A DNA stretch of 64,000 nucleotides from Prorocentrum cordatum (lineage: Eukaryota > Sar > Dinophyceae > Prorocentrales > Prorocentraceae), in the NCBI GenBank assembly GCA_963575745.1, contig CAUYUJ010000669.1:792501-856500 (forward strand). Direction: 5' to 3'. Made by a program: the position numbers and the translations under genes. Shown in pieces: positions 1 through 11,793 of this stretch. The notes under the pieces were generated by a model that was not told the DNA's origin, ran no database searches, and worked only from the letters and a program-made list of their open reading frames with translations. Position 1 is the stretch's first letter. The number at the start of each line of letters is the position of its first letter.

Positions 1-1502
1 GTGCTTTCCGCCATCAAACGACATTATGTTGGATGTTTTCAGTCGGTTCGATCCGCAGGCAGATGCCCCGCGCAGTATACCAGCAGGGCCTCCCGCGAGT
101 TTCCGGCCAGTAAGGCCATTGTCGCATGCTGGCTTACTAGTTCCGAGCCCATTGCACTCGGTCAGCCAAGGTCCGAGCCTAGCCTAGCGTCAGGGGCAGA
201 CGCGCCCAATGGCCTACAAGCAGCATCGACGAGCAATGCGGACCTAATGCAGCGCATGGCCATGCTGCGCCAATATCCAGACCTTGCAGCCGCTATCAGG
301 GCAACGACGCCCTTTGACAGTCCACGCCAAGGCCAGGTCACTGGCAGTCCAGCAAGCTCGCCGACAGCAGCCCAAACAACAGACCAGCCTGGACACGGGC
401 AGTCAGCACGTGAGCAGCAGGGATCTATGCAGCAACAACACCAGACAGCCATGTCTGAGATGTGGTTGCTCGGAGTGGGTGTGACAGATCGGAACAACTG
501 GACACTTCCCTGGCAAGGCACCCAGATGCGAGCCCATTGGCAGACCACCCAGATAGGCTGCCAGTTATTCCGGCATTCGCCGCGCACCCAACGAACCTCC
601 CACTCCAAGGGCCCGCTCCGCCGCATATGCATCAGCCGCTGCCTCCCGAGCGCCATGAAGAGTTTTTTTCGAACACCAATGGTGGGCCAATTTGCCCAGA
701 GCCAAGTGACGCGGGACATGGTTGATGACTTCTATCGCTCGCGGGCGGCGCGCGTCCCAGGTTCATGGACGCATCCGCACATGGGTTATCGCCCTTCGCC
801 TACAGACCCTTCTGCGAAAGTGCAGCCATCCGCGCTGGAGGTCAACCCACCTGCCAGCACCTTGCCGACATTTGCACGACACCCGCGCGACGATGCAAGC
901 AAACATGCCAGCAGCGGAAAAGGCCCGAAGGGCCGCGTGTGACCGAAACGCAAGGCGGATGCAACACATCGCCAACAGCAACGCCCAGCGCGGACACGCG
1001 CAGACTACGAACTACGAGGTCTACCCCAAGGTCCAGGGAAGGGCCGCCGCCGTCTCCATGTGAGACGGGCATCATCGTGGCGGAATATCCATATGCGGGA
1101 CAGACCGACACGTCGATCTTAGCTGCCGTGGCAATCCAGCAGGCTGAAGAGATATCTGACCTGCGCGGGCGGCTGGATGAAGTCTTGGCACCGATTGTCC
1201 CGACAAGCTCGGCCACGAGCCATGCGATGCCTGCGACGTCCCCAGCAATGGCAACTCCGACCCCGCTCTGATACGATGCGGGGGTACCTGCAGCCAACGC
1301 CCCGTCGATGCAGGACGCGGGGGCACCTGCAGCCCATGCAGCGCCAAATCCTTTCAGCAATTCACTACTTCACCGCCGAGAACAGCAACAACAAAAGGCG
1401 GGTTCAAGACGCCGCCGCATCCCGCGCTCGGCCGCGAGCAGAAGGGTGCACTCCTCATCGAACAAATCGGTCGTGAAACAGGCAAGGGCTACAGAAAGGG
1501 CG
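1..1502 (+). pseudogene. Probable gag-side remnant of the first copia-like element
   Basis: The stretch is open in several frames but none runs long. The frame open from the window edge to 942 is rich in Gln, Ser, Thr and Pro and contains a MQRMAMLRQYPDL segment; another frame near 1080-1270 reads AAVAIQQAEEISDLRGRLDEV, a possible coiled coil. Its position directly upstream of the protease remnant, on the same strand, is the main reason to call it gag-side sequence. I see no zinc knuckle and cannot confirm a Gag fold. It could equally be unrelated decayed sequence. Confidence 0.3.
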
Positions 1503-2375
1503 ATGTATGAACAATCCACAGCATTCATGCTGCAGGACAACGAGGTCCGCATCCCCGGCGCAGAAAAGAACGCGCTGTCCGAACCGATGAACACCAAAAG
1601 GCACGCTGACTTGGCAGTTGAACGTGAACCCTCCGCGGCGGGAAAACTGCATGCCTATATGGGCTACTGTGATCCTGTGACTCTAAGCCTGATGAGGAAC
1701 CAGTTCATCGGCAGATGGGTGCGGAAACGAATTCCATTTCGACCTCAACCAGCATCCAACATGTTTTCAGCAGGTAAGCTCCACACATTGATTCCTGGCG
1801 AACTGAGTATGATGGTGGACATTGGTTCGAACATCAGGATCATCGGTACCAACACAGCACGATGGTTCGACAACTAATCCCGCCAGCATGGACACATGCC
1901 GAAGGTCATGAACCTGCTATGCGATAACGGGGTCGGCAGTGGTGCAGCCATTTGCTGGACCATGGGAACGTTCACAATTGCGTGTAATTGCCAGCGCCCC
2001 GACGAACCCCCGACCGCAAAGGTGGGCGCCTTTGCTGGCAACATCGCATAATGATGCGGCTCAGATTTGCCCGCCATCCTTGGCCTTGCCTCGATGCAAC
2101 CGAAGAGGGCGATTTTGATCCTGGTGGAGGGCAAGGAAAGCGTTATCTCTCCAGGCCCGCACGCATATAAAGTGCAGCTTGGCAATGGCGCGCGGGTTCT
2201 GATGCTGGAAAGGACGTTCTCAGGACACCTGGCCATCCCATGCCGAAATTACAGGGAGGCCGTTTCAGGAACAGAGGGCGAGTCAGTAGCTGCGAAGTTC
2301 ATTTATGTTAGTGTTGGGAGCTCATCTCAGCACGAGACAGAGGCCCACCGTGGACTGGCATCTCAGACATCCTAG
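1503..2375 (+). pseudogene. Retropepsin (aspartic protease) remnant of copia-like pol
   Basis: The first part, to the TAA at 1875-1877, includes MGYCDPVTLSLM and then PGELSMMVDIGS followed by IIGTNTA. This is the D-[TIV]-G-S active-site loop of retroviral-type aspartic proteases with the usual downstream I-I-G. After the stop the same frame continues (NGVGSGAAICW) to about 2050; the frame starting at 2067 picks up LPAILGLASMQ, then PGPHAYKVQLGNG and SGHLAIPC, the C-terminal half of this protease type as I remember it from dinoflagellate elements. So the domain is nearly complete but split by at least one nonsense codon and one frameshift. Confidence 0.65.
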
Positions 2376-3959
2376 GACATTGGCGAGTAGAACCACGAAA
2401 CGTGAGTCGCTTCATGGACTCGGCTGTGGATGGCGCTGTCACTTCGACGACACTGGACCGCTGGTATCGATCTGATTGCCCAGTGGACATGAGATGACCA
2501 ATCGGCTGCTGGCAGGAGTCCACCACAAGGTGAAAGCGGCAGCTGGCAAGTGAGATCCAAACCCAATGGCGAAACTCCCCCGCCCGCACCTGGAGGAGGC
2601 GAGGGACTTGCTCACAGGTAGCCCCAATGTATCATGGGCGGCCACGCCCAGAAAAGATTGGGGGACCATCCCGGTTGCGGAGGATAGGCCGCAGGTTCTC
2701 CACATCGGAGACTCTAGCTCGTCGTCTCGCATCGCCCCCGAGGAAGGCGCCAGCGAGGGAAGGACATGCTCGAGCGACGAGGCGCCGGGCATCCACCCCG
2801 CATCGATGGCCCCCGTTGACGGGGGCAGTTTGGCCTTCCGGCCAAGCTTGCCGGTCGCCCCAAGGGGGCCAGAGGCACGGGCACGTGCCTTAAACAGAGA
2901 GTAGCGCGGACACACGCTCAACAAGCAACGCTGAAATGCATCACCCTAAGCTTTACTCATAGAAGATATCCGCGCGGCCACCGCCGAATTAGGCCGTCGA
3001 GGATACATGTGCGATCGCATCACGCATAACGAGGTAATTACATCGATGGGGGTACGTTATCTTTGAGGTAATACGTTCGGAGACTACGCGCTGCTCTGGG
3101 TGGCCACGCCCGCTGACTGGCATGCTAGGTTGCCAAGCAAACGGGCTGGGCCACACAATGAGAAAGTACGTGAAGTCCTGACCAAAGCAAATGCTTCCAG
3201 GATGCAAGTATTATTGGTAGGATCGCCCAGATACTTTTCGGAGTTGGCTCCAATGCAAGAGGCTTTCCAAATCCTTACTCAGAGTGATCCGGATGTGCCT
3301 ATGCCATTTCGACATCAAGGTTGGTCTCGCCAACAAGAGGCCCAGCGGCTCCTACGTACAGATATACATCGTGCACGATAATGCCAACCACGTTGTGGAG
3401 ATGCAAGTGTGTGAATACTAGGAAAAACATACTAGACCGATACGGACACGACCAGCAACATGCCGAATCGCGAAACAAGACAATGACATTCCTGACACAG
3501 CAATGGACCAACTCTGCACAGACAAACAAAGATCAAGCATTGTGTACCTACACGTTTTCACCTGCACCTATACGAATGTCCACGTCTACGCACAGTTCAG
3601 CGACAGCGGACCGTGTTGGGGCGAAGTAGCGCGCCGGCTTGCACTTGACCTTGACAAAAAGAAGGTGGTTGAATAAATTCAAGTGAAGGACCAAGCGACT
3701 GGTCTTAATTGGAAAGCACCGTTACCCAACGGAGCCCGCAATACATGCACGAGACCATCCGGAACGTGCCCCCCCAGCTTTGCTCGGGCACGGGCGCGCG
3801 TCGCCAAGCCACAAGAAATAATTTGCTATCATCGAAGATGATCGCCCTCCTCCCCTTTCGATTGGGCTTCACGACGGGGACCTACCCGCAATTCCAATTT
3901 TTCCGACACTGGCGGGCGCGCCAACATTACAAACCGCATCGCCAGCTGATGTCCGGATC
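2376..3959. other. Interior of decayed element, no recognisable domain
   Basis: No frame longer than about 110 codons and no motif I recognise. It lies between the protease and the next recognisable pol segment and is most likely decayed polyprotein. It carries two of the GGGCG-GCCA-CGCCC-type hairpins (2636-2649 and 3098-3111). Confidence 0.4.
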
Positions 3960-4743
3960 AATCAAAAAGAGAAGCAAATGGTTGATGAGGAAGCTGGCAT
4001 CAAACCGAAACTAATAGCAAAACGCGTCGAAGATTGCAACGACGACTCTGACGACGACCTCAAAGGCCGAGGAGATGCCACATTGTTCTCCGACGTTCTA
4101 CTAGAGGATCTGTAGTCAGACGACGATGAGAGCCTCTTCGTAACGCTAACGCGCGGCATTGCGGACGCGCGCGCTGTGCTGAGATGTTAGAAGTACGCGG
4201 AGGCTCTGGCGGCATATCACAACTAGCTTTGAAAAGAAGGCTTACTTCTGGAGGGAACCTAAACAGACGTACCAACGTTGACCTGGCCGTGCCACGAGTG
4301 CAGCTGGCTGTGGAGCATTATCTGCACGTTTGCCCTGTCGCAATAGTCACGCTGCAACCCTTCGGCAGAAGCGCGGGCTTGCCTTCGCATTTTATTGTCC
4401 CAATCAACCGCGGCACTTCGTGCAGACCCCGCAGGAGGGGGGTCTTCCCCGCATCGCCTCCTGTGGGAAGGTAGCCGTCGCGCAAGACGACCTCCACCGC
4501 GTGTTCTTTAGGGGGCAGCCGGTCGGCGCCTGGGCAGACGAGGCTGCCCTCTGGACGACGCATGTCAAACGCAGGGCCACTTGCGCGCAGGTAATAGACC
4601 AGCGCTCGACAGGGCCACGTGATTCATGTGGCACCCTCAAGAAGCCTACAGAAATCATGGCCAACCACCGCGCAATTCTCAAACCCTTAAACAACAAACG
4701 GTGTTCCGATAATCGTGAACGCGCCCGAGCGTGCAACCGATAA
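3960..4743 (+). pseudogene. Unassigned pol segment between protease and integrase
   Basis: Around 3960-4190 a frame interrupted by stops reads KQMVDEEAGIK, then LLEDL and ESLFVTLTRGIADARAVL. From 4330 to 4743 a longer frame contains RQKRGLAFAFY, RHFVQTPQEGGLPRIA, VAQDDLHRVFFRGQP and AWADEAALWTTHVKR. I recall near-identical text from the large polyproteins of dinoflagellate copia-like elements, just before the gag-pre-integrase region, but I know no named domain for it. Stops at 4114 and 4190 and frame changes show that it is dead. Confidence 0.5.
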
Positions 4744-5593
4744 CTGGTGCAAGCGGCCCAGTTCACACCAAAGATGCAGTCGCTGGTCGTAGAGTCAGCG
4801 CCGACTGTAAAGTCCAGCGATGCACGAGGCAACAACCCTTTCGCCGAAAGGCATTACGCAAACACCTTTGTGGTCGACAGCGCTGGGCTCCGTCTCGATG
4901 GTACCGCGACGCCGCGGGGAGAAAACGGATCCATCAAACAACCGCCATTGCGGGGATTTGGTTGCCCAGCTTGCATCGACAACGTTCAAATGAACTCGCC
5001 AAGCCACAACCGAAATCTGCGTCAATGCCGTCGGTACGACAAGGGACCTCATCGCTGGATATGCCAAATCGCAGAAAAAGGACCACGGCAAAAACGTGCG
5101 GGGCCACCTGCTGGCGCCAGGCATGGGTAGGTTGGCCCAACCGTGGCCACTGGCAGACAACCGCGAACAAGCTCCACCAGGCGCGCCAGCGCCGGCGGAA
5201 GGGGCACGTGCACCCGCTGCTGCAGCGCCAGCAGCGGCACTAGACGACCTCTTTGACGAGGTACCTGCACCAGCAGAGCTACCACCAGCTCGACAGAGAC
5301 CCCGTGGAGAAGCACGGTCACGTGCACCTCCACCCTCACGCAGGACTCCCCAATACCCAACTTTGGGCGCAAGCAGCTACGACGTGACAAGAGGCGCACG
5401 CAGTGGCTCTGGGGCTGGCAGCTCTTCGCACCCTCCGCGTGTCGCAGGACGACACGGACGAGAGGAAGGCGGAGTCGCGCCGCCCTTTCCCCCGCCTCCA
5501 GTCTACGCACGGCCGCGCACAAGGTGACCTGATTGGCCAAGGTTTGACATCCAGATAAGCCTCCAAGGGTTACGAAGATACGATTCGACCACC
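4744..5593. other. Interior of decayed element, Ala/Pro-rich linker
   Basis: A frame from 5096 to 5527 is rich in Ala, Pro and Arg (EGARAPAAAAPAAALDDLFDE), the composition of the linker that precedes the integrase in this element type. No domain motif is visible. Confidence 0.35.
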
Positions 5594-6061
5594 GTGCCGA
5601 AAGAGCTACGAAAGCTTCACCTACGCTGGTATCACGCTCCTGAACCCAAGATGCGTGCGATTCTGTCGCGCGTGGGAATCGATGTTGCACGACTAAACAT
5701 GATAAACAAATACAGAGGATATGCATGCCGTGGGTGGAGGGCCTCGGATGAATCAGAACATGCTGTTATGTCTTCGATATTTGCCCCTGGCAAATCCAAC
5801 GAGGAAGTCGAGTGTGACTTGGCAGTCTACAAGCAACAGATCGTGTTTCACAGCGTCGACCGATGCATTCGTTGGGCTGCAGGTCAAGAGATTGCTGACA
5901 GGGAAATGCACGCGATATTGGGCGCCTATCACAACAGCTGGGTGCAGCTCGGTCCAGCTACAGTGCTGCGTTCCAACGGTGATGGCGCTCTATACAATGA
6001 TACTGCCAAATCCGTCTTGAAGGCTCAAGGCGCAGACTTCGCATTCGTGCCCGAGGCCTGA
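5594..6061 (+). pseudogene. Integrase core remnant of copia-like pol
   Basis: The 155-codon frame opens with ELRKLHLRWYHAP, the H-x3-4-H-like gag-pre-integrase text (LHLRWWHA in relatives as I recall). It continues through CRGW and RASDESEHAV to VECDLAVYKQQIVFHSVDRCIRWAA, which carries the first catalytic Asp and the following strand. Next come AGQEIADREMHAILGAYHNSWVQ and VLRSNGDGALYNDT. In the last motif relatives have S-D-G-E-G; here it is S-N-G-D-G, so the second catalytic Asp is Asn. The frame ends at a TGA; the downstream frame 6074-6334 shows no clear integrase tail. Confidence 0.65.
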
Positions 6062-7195
6062 GGCGCGCCTTGCATGTCTTGGAAGAAGATTCAACACGGC
6101 ACAACATCCCATCCGTTTTTACACGCTGATTGCACGAATGCCTATTTGTCTGCAGTGCTCCTTTGTTCTAAAACAGGGCATCTCCACACCAAGAACTGCG
6201 CGGACGACAACTGGCCTGCCTACCAGACCGACCAGTACTGGACTTCCAACAGGGGACGGAGACGTCTGATCACAACCGAGAACAGAAAACAATATAGAAA
6301 TGCATTGAGGCCATTACACAAGCCACTCCAGTAGCCAAAACCGACAGAGCCCCACGCACAAAGACGAAATCTGCGGGGCACCACAATTATCAGCCAGGGG
6401 GTCTCGCAGACTACCACCGCCCGACCACTGCCAAGGACGACTGGGGTGGATCGAACGGATCACGCCCCATCGCCCGTAGCTGCCCTGACCGTGGTCAGGC
6501 AGTGGTGCGGTCGGGAAGTCTTGGTGCAATGGTCAGACATGCGACGCGCATTATATATTGACGTATCAAGGGCCCGCGAGATCGGCACGGGTATTGCGGA
6601 AATGCAGACAATATTGGCCTTCACCGTGAGCTTGCCTGCGGGTTGACCTGCTATAGTCTTTTGGCTACCTGCTGACCAAGTAAGGGAACTTGCGGATGAC
6701 TACAGCGAGCCGGCTCGCGCCCAAAGTGCATATAGCGTACAGTCCTTCGTTGGAAATTATTTCAGGGTAGAAAACGTTGTAATTTTACGTTTGGCTAGAA
6801 GCACCCGCGCGTTACGGGCAGCATCCTGCTATGATAGCTGTGCCCTTGTATTTTATGACAACGAGGTTGCATTGGGGTACCGCTCTTAGCATTTACGACA
6901 CCCCTGGAAACACTCATGCACGAATCACGCAGTACTCGAAGTCATCAGAACCTTTTTATAGCTGGCTTTGATGAGGATCTCTCCAGGTTTCAGGACCTGG
7001 CTGACACGGCAGCGTCGGGCGGCCACGCCCAAGGGGGGCATCGACCTCCAGCGCCGGCCGCACTTGTCGGCAGGCCACCAGCGATTGCTCAGTATTCAGA
7101 ACGCATCTGGAAGCACACATTATGGACACGTGGTATGTAGAGCTCCACGAGGAAAGGCAACTATTCGAGACCCCCTCATGGGGCCCCTGTGATGT
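6062..7195. other. Integrase-to-RT interval of decayed element
   Basis: No domain can be read. The segment 7017-7060 (GGGCGGCCACGCCC followed by AAGGGGGGCATCGACC) resembles the RNase H C-terminal DNA at 8931-8960. This is either coincidence or a small internal duplication. Confidence 0.3.
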
Positions 7196-8250
7196 GTGCC
7201 GACAGCAGTGGTTACCGGCAACCACGTGCTCGTGGCTGTGGCCAGTGAAGCGCCGAGACACCTGCGAGAAATAGATTATGCGCGCAACCATGACACCGAC
7301 GATACCTTTCTGGCGCATTGGGCCACCGAGCGTCACGAGACTTTCGATCTCGTCTCGGGCGACCACGGTCAGTATGTTGAGTGTTGTTTTACCGCTGGCG
7401 TGGCTAGGGTTTGTCTATCAGAGCAGCAACGCGAGTCACTACGCAGTGACGAAGTAACCACATAGCTGTGGTTGTCAAGAAAGACGACCTCCTGGCGAAG
7501 GCAGAAAAACAAGCAACCCAGACAAATAGATCTTAATCGATGCGCGCTGAACTCAACTTTTGGCATGATAACGAGTGCATCAAGATGCAAGACATCAAGC
7601 ATGTCACTGGTATCATGGCCTCTCGATTTGCGTAAAGTGCAAGTTTGTCAAAAACGGCAAAGGCGAAATGGAGCGCACAATGCGACTGCGCCTTTTTGTT
7701 CGTGGCTTTATGGTTGTCGAAGCATTCGACGTAGAAGCCTTCTCGGGCACAGCTCGTCGAGCACGCCTGGGTTTGCCCGCCGGCGCGGCCGCGTGCAAGA
7801 AACGGCGGGTCATCGCATCTGCCTCGGCGCTACGCGCGTAGCTCAGCTCTTCGCCCCATGACGAGTCAATGTGCTGTCTGCAGCGCAGGCGCAGGCACCA
7901 AGGACGCCCCAAGGGCATCCTCGTTGACGCTCAGGGCCATCGCGCTAGGATTCGGGCTACAACCAAAGTCGCACGATGCAGAATGCGAGACGCGCCCGGA
8001 CCTCCTGACGGCCAAGCACGTCGATTACATAAGCGCTGCAGGAGAGGAAGCCACGATTGACAAGTGCGTCAAATGTGTAGAAGGTACGTTCGGCGCATGC
8101 AAACTGAAGCAGCCCCGCTACACCAATTGCGCCGCGCGATGCGCTGAGACCGAGGGCGGCCGCGCCCAGCTAGATCCGGATGAGTGCATCAGACAGCTTC
8201 GCCCGACACAGCGCCCAGAACTAACGGGCGTTGCAGCGGAAGATTAGGCA
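7196..8250 (+). pseudogene. Reverse transcriptase remnant of copia-like pol
   Basis: Three successive frames share the domain. The frame 7196-7465 (DLVSGDHGQYVECCF) precedes the RT. The frame 7575-7841 has KFVKNGKGEMERTMRLRLF, VRGFMVVEAFDVEAFSGTAR and AACKKRRVIASA, the fingers region of Ty1/copia RTs. The frame 7858-8247 has GTKDAPRASSLTLR, then LLTAKHVDYISAAGEEATID and CVKCVEGTFGACKLKQ. In the catalytic box relatives read V-D-D-I; here it is V-D-Y-I, so the second Asp is lost. It ends PTQRPELTGVAAED. The enzyme would copy element RNA into cDNA in cytoplasmic particles; this copy cannot. Confidence 0.7.
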
Positions 8251-9090
8251 ACGAAGACCGCGTCCAACATGTTCATCAGTTTACGCGGCGCTTCTGCGTG
8301 CGCATTCATCTCTCTGGCGCGTCGACGGCGCGCGGGGTATTTTTTTGCGACGCGCGCAGGAGGCCGCAAACCTCCAAGCTCAAAGACCCAGGGCTGCCAT
8401 GCGGCAGGTTCAGCATGGCCCAAAGAACATAACATGTCAGTTTGTGACTCCGACAGGAGAGGTGGACCTTCAAAGTGACTCAGGATATCGCCGCCTTAAT
8501 GGGGACTAGATGGCGAAGTAAAGTGCGTGGCGTCCAAGGGGCCAACGTGGTCCTGCGCGGGCGCGCGCCTAATGGCAAGGCAGTAGTACACGTGATCGAT
8601 GCCTACTGCAAGGTGCATCGCTCGCAGGTGCGTTCCAGCCACTCAGCTGAAATACTGGCAGCCGCTCACCCTATCATCATTGCGCTTCACGCGCTAACGC
8701 GGCCCCTAACGCCCACTCAGCTGAAAAAGCGCTATGGAATTCGGTGGTATTAGCATCCAGGCCACCCTTTCCATAGGCGCTGCGTCGGGCTGTAAATCCT
8801 CGCCAAGGAAGGACTTGCAAAAGCCGACCGGATGTGCCCTGGTGGTGCACATCAGCTGGATAAGACAAGCGATGGGCCGATGTGTTATTCATAGCGCACA
8901 GTGGCGCGATGCGCGAGACGCGATCGCTGACGGCCACGCCAGGGGGCGCATCGATCGCGCGCGACTGGCGCATGTTATGGGGCAATCAGTCCTTCAAGCA
9001 CGTCGCGAAGAAGTACGCAACCTACCGAGGCAAGAAAGACAACGCCGACATAGGGGCGCCCTGTTCAGGGTCAGCGGGTGCCAGTGAGGA
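8251..9090 (+). pseudogene. RNase H remnant of copia-like pol
   Basis: Fragments in order are FVTPTGEVDLQSDSGYRR (around 8440-8500, carrying the first D-S-D-x-G motif), then in another frame GVQGANVVLRGRAPNGKAVVHVIDA and SQVRSSHSAEILAAAHP (8520-8680, with the catalytic Glu region), then DLQKPTGCALVVHISWIRQ and RDARDAIADGHARGRIDRARL (8810-8970), the last Asp block of Ty1/copia RNase H. Frame changes between each block show that the domain is inactive. Confidence 0.65.
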
Positions 9091-10262
9091 CGACTATCCA
9101 AACCCAGACAAGTCGCATCTTTGCCCTGGCGCGGGAATGTTCATCTACAAAGAGGTTGTCTTCGCCCGGCCGCGGGCATCGACGCGCTTAGTTCCGCAGC
9201 TACCGTGGGTGCCCAGACGCGGCGTTTTTTGTGCGTCGGTTTTAGAGGGGATCTGACCGCTTGGTCACATCCCCTCGCGCGCTGCACGCGTCGACGTCTG
9301 GCCAGCTGGCTGGGCGCCCCCCATTAATTCTGTGCGGGTGGTTGCGTGGACTTGCCCGTGGCTGCCCATGATCTTTTGCGGGTGGTCGTGGCAATTTGCC
9401 ATGGCCGCCCCCAGTGCTCTGCCCTTCCCTTTTCTGTGATGCGGCGCTGCATGCTGTTAGGGATGTGGAGAAAATGATTCCCGATCATCCTTCTTTGCGT
9501 GACTCAATGCGTCAAGACTTGGATCTAGCTCTCGGCCCCTCTCCCTCCCGAGTTTTAACGAGGTTTAAGGAGAAGTCGCATCGCGAGCGCAGCGCTGTCT
9601 TGGCTCGAGGCAGCGCTGTCCTACTTGCCAGCTGTGCAACTGCGTGGTTCTATCCTAAGGGCGTAAAAAACGCCCCTACCCTGGTTTACGCGGTGCTGTG
9701 CGCTGAACCTCCTGTGGGCTGACAGTGTGGACCCTGCACATCGCGCGTGCCGCGCGGCGTCCTGACGGCTCTCTGGCTTTTGGGAGCTCCCGGGACGTTT
9801 ACAGACCACGCACCTGTAACCCAGGGTAGGTGCGTTTTTGCATCCCTCCACCATCTGCGTACCATAGCAACGGACAGAAGCCACGTCCTTCTATGATCCA
9901 TCTCCCGATCCGGTGGATTATCCCTCACCTCCTCGTCTTGCTTGCCATCAAGGGGTGAGTTGCGGCGGATTTCGATACTTCGCCGACGTTCTCCCAAGAA
10001 TATGGTTTTCAGCTTATCAACGCACGATCAAGCCCAACACCCTTAACTTTCACTCTGTCGCCGCTGGGTGGCACCGAGGCTGTCGAGCCCGGTGGCCAGC
10101 CAGGACGCGGTCGGCCGCTCGTGGCCGCATTGGTGCTACGCGATCAATTGCCCGTTTCGTAGAGGTCTCCCGCAGGATCAGGGCGACAATCGCGCTTCGC
10201 GATCCGCACCCTGGCCAGGAGAGTTGTGTTTCCCTGGGGCGGCGGGCGTAGAAGAATAACGA
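9091..10262. other. Non-coding interval
   Basis: No credible coding region or repeat. Overlapping short frames on both strands lack any motif. A pair of GTGGNTGCCCATG/GTGGTCGTGGCAATTTGCC stretches near 9330-9415 are imperfect inverted repeats. Confidence 0.4.
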
Positions 10263-10660
10263 AACGGCATGAACATAAATTGTCGGAGTTCCGCGTGGAT
10301 TTTTCGGATCGGCGCCGGGCCCCCTTGACGGCGCCTCACGCGCCCTCCATGGCGCGTTCCGCATTTCATGGTTCGCTGGGGGGCCCCAAGCGGCATGGTG
10401 ACCACGGGGCTTGATGAGTCGGTGGGGATTTTGTGTCACCACGCGGCTTTAGGACTTGAGCCGTTCTCCGAGGATGTCCCCGGCGACTGGGGCATGAGGT
10501 CCCAAACCATGCGGTGACGGACTCCGCGTGAGGTCGCTGGGGATCTCGAGGTCGTCGCGCGTTCGGTTACCACGTAGCTTCGAGGCCCCGAAATGGAGGG
10601 GGGCCCAGCGTCGATCCAAAAAATTTGCGCGGAGCTCCAAAAGTTCATGTTCATGCCGTT
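10263..10660. mobile_element. MITE-like element with about 58-bp terminal inverted repeats (copy 1)
   Basis: Both ends read inward as AACGGCATGAACATRAA, then TYGGAGYTCCGCG, then ATTTTTYGGATCG and GCGCYGGGCCCCC. The left end is at 10263-10320 and the right end is the reverse complement of about 10603-10660; by eye they agree at roughly four fifths of positions. The 398-bp body has no coding capacity. The structure is that of a non-autonomous DNA transposon. Target-site duplications could not be made out. Related copies lie at 11571-11793 (inverted) and 14021-14182. Confidence 0.6.
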
Positions 10661-11570
10661 GTCTGTCCTTCTCCCCGAGGGGTGTGCGCAGGACCGCGTG
10701 AAGATGTTCGTGGTTCGGTTTTCGCGCGGCTCGAAGCGCGACCGTAGGATACCTGAGCAGCTCGTCTGTCCGGCATTCGGCCATCGACCCCCGATGGAAA
10801 ACGCAGCAATCCAGCTTCCATGTCCAGTATATTTGAAAGTGCCTGCCCTTGCTTCGTCCTCTTCCTCGTCTTCGCCTACCTTCTTCCGCCCTCCTCGCCT
10901 CCCCTCTCCGTTGCGTCGTGTGCACGCAAGGTGTTGTCCCTTGAAATGGCCCGAAGTAGTTGTCGTGCCGACGAACGCTGCTGGATGCATGCCTTGAACG
11001 AGTGAGGGAACAGTCCGGCTTTCGTGCTGAAGACCGCGGGAAACTGCCAGAGACCGCTGAGGGCCGCCGACGACCGCCGAAGGACGATATGCAACAAGGG
11101 ACCCATATCGAACACTCGGCGGCTGCATCAGTCGGGCGACGTCAGCTGACCACCTCGCCGATTCTGGCCAGTCCGATCCTGGGCCCCGGCTGGGCCCAGA
11201 CATGATCGGTGTGGGGGTGAGATGGTGTCGCCCGAATCAGGAGTGGACAGCCCAGGGGGGACAGTGCATGCATCCTGGGGCTCCAGTCGCCCGGCTACTG
11301 GTCCACGGCGGCAGAGAACGAACAATCATTGTGTAGTGCCCCTTCCCCCCTGGTCTGCTCGCCCCTACCGCAGGCCGCCGAATCCGTGCAAGAGGGTCTG
11401 CCACTTCGTCCGCTAGCTACGCGTCAGAGTGACCCGCCGGAGTGACCTGCCCTGCAGGCCCGCAGAGATCCCCCCAGCGTTGGCCTGCGCGCCTGGATCT
11501 GGCCTACGCCCCCGCAGGCGGCAGACCGAATGCTTTTTTTTGTCGGGGAAGAAGGAGCGGCGTAAGCAAG
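10661..11570. other. Spacer between inverted MITE copies
   Basis: GC-rich sequence with short shadow frames on both strands. No supported gene. Confidence 0.4.
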
Positions 11571-11793
11571 CACTTTTGGAGCTCCAGGCGGATGTCCTGG
11601 ATCTGCGCTGGACCCCCCTTGGGATGCCCCAGTCGCCCGAGACATCCTCGGAGAACGGCTCAGGTCCCAAAGCCGCGTGGTGACACAAAATCCCCACCGA
11701 CTCATCACACCGTCTGGCCACCATGCCGCTCGGGGCCCCCCAGCGATCCATGAAGTGCGGAGCGCGCCACCGACAGTTTATGTTCATGCAGTT
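11571..11793 (-). mobile_element. MITE-like element, copy 2, inverted relative to copy 1
   Basis: Sequence from ACTTTTGGAGCTCC at 11572 through GGATCTGCGCTGGACCCCCC, GCCCCAGTCGCCCGAGACA and CGGAGAACGGCTCAGGTCCC to TTTATGTTCATGC near 11790 matches the reverse complement of copy 1 closely. About 80-90 bases present near 10510-10600 in copy 1 are missing here, and most of the distal inverted repeat is lost. Together the two copies make a large inverted repeat with a spacer of about 0.9 kb. Confidence 0.6.

Larger units (their letters stand above)
1..9100 (+). mobile_element. Decayed Ty1/copia-like retrotransposon, left end outside window
   Basis: Colinear fragments of one gag-pol polyprotein lie on the plus strand in the order protease (about 1.5-2.4 kb), unassigned pol region (4.0-4.7 kb), integrase (5.6-6.1 kb), reverse transcriptase (7.2-8.25 kb) and RNase H (8.4-9.1 kb). 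The integrase-before-RT order is that of the Ty1/copia group. Every domain is broken by stops and frame changes, and key residues are lost, so the copy is long dead. No LTR could be recognised on the right side, and the left end is not in the window. Four 14-base hairpins of the form GGGCG-GCCA-CGCCC recur inside it. Confidence 0.75.

Noticed and set aside
10451-10458. CTTGAGCC as a minus-strand spliced-leader trace
   Set aside because: Only eight bases match and the rest diverges.
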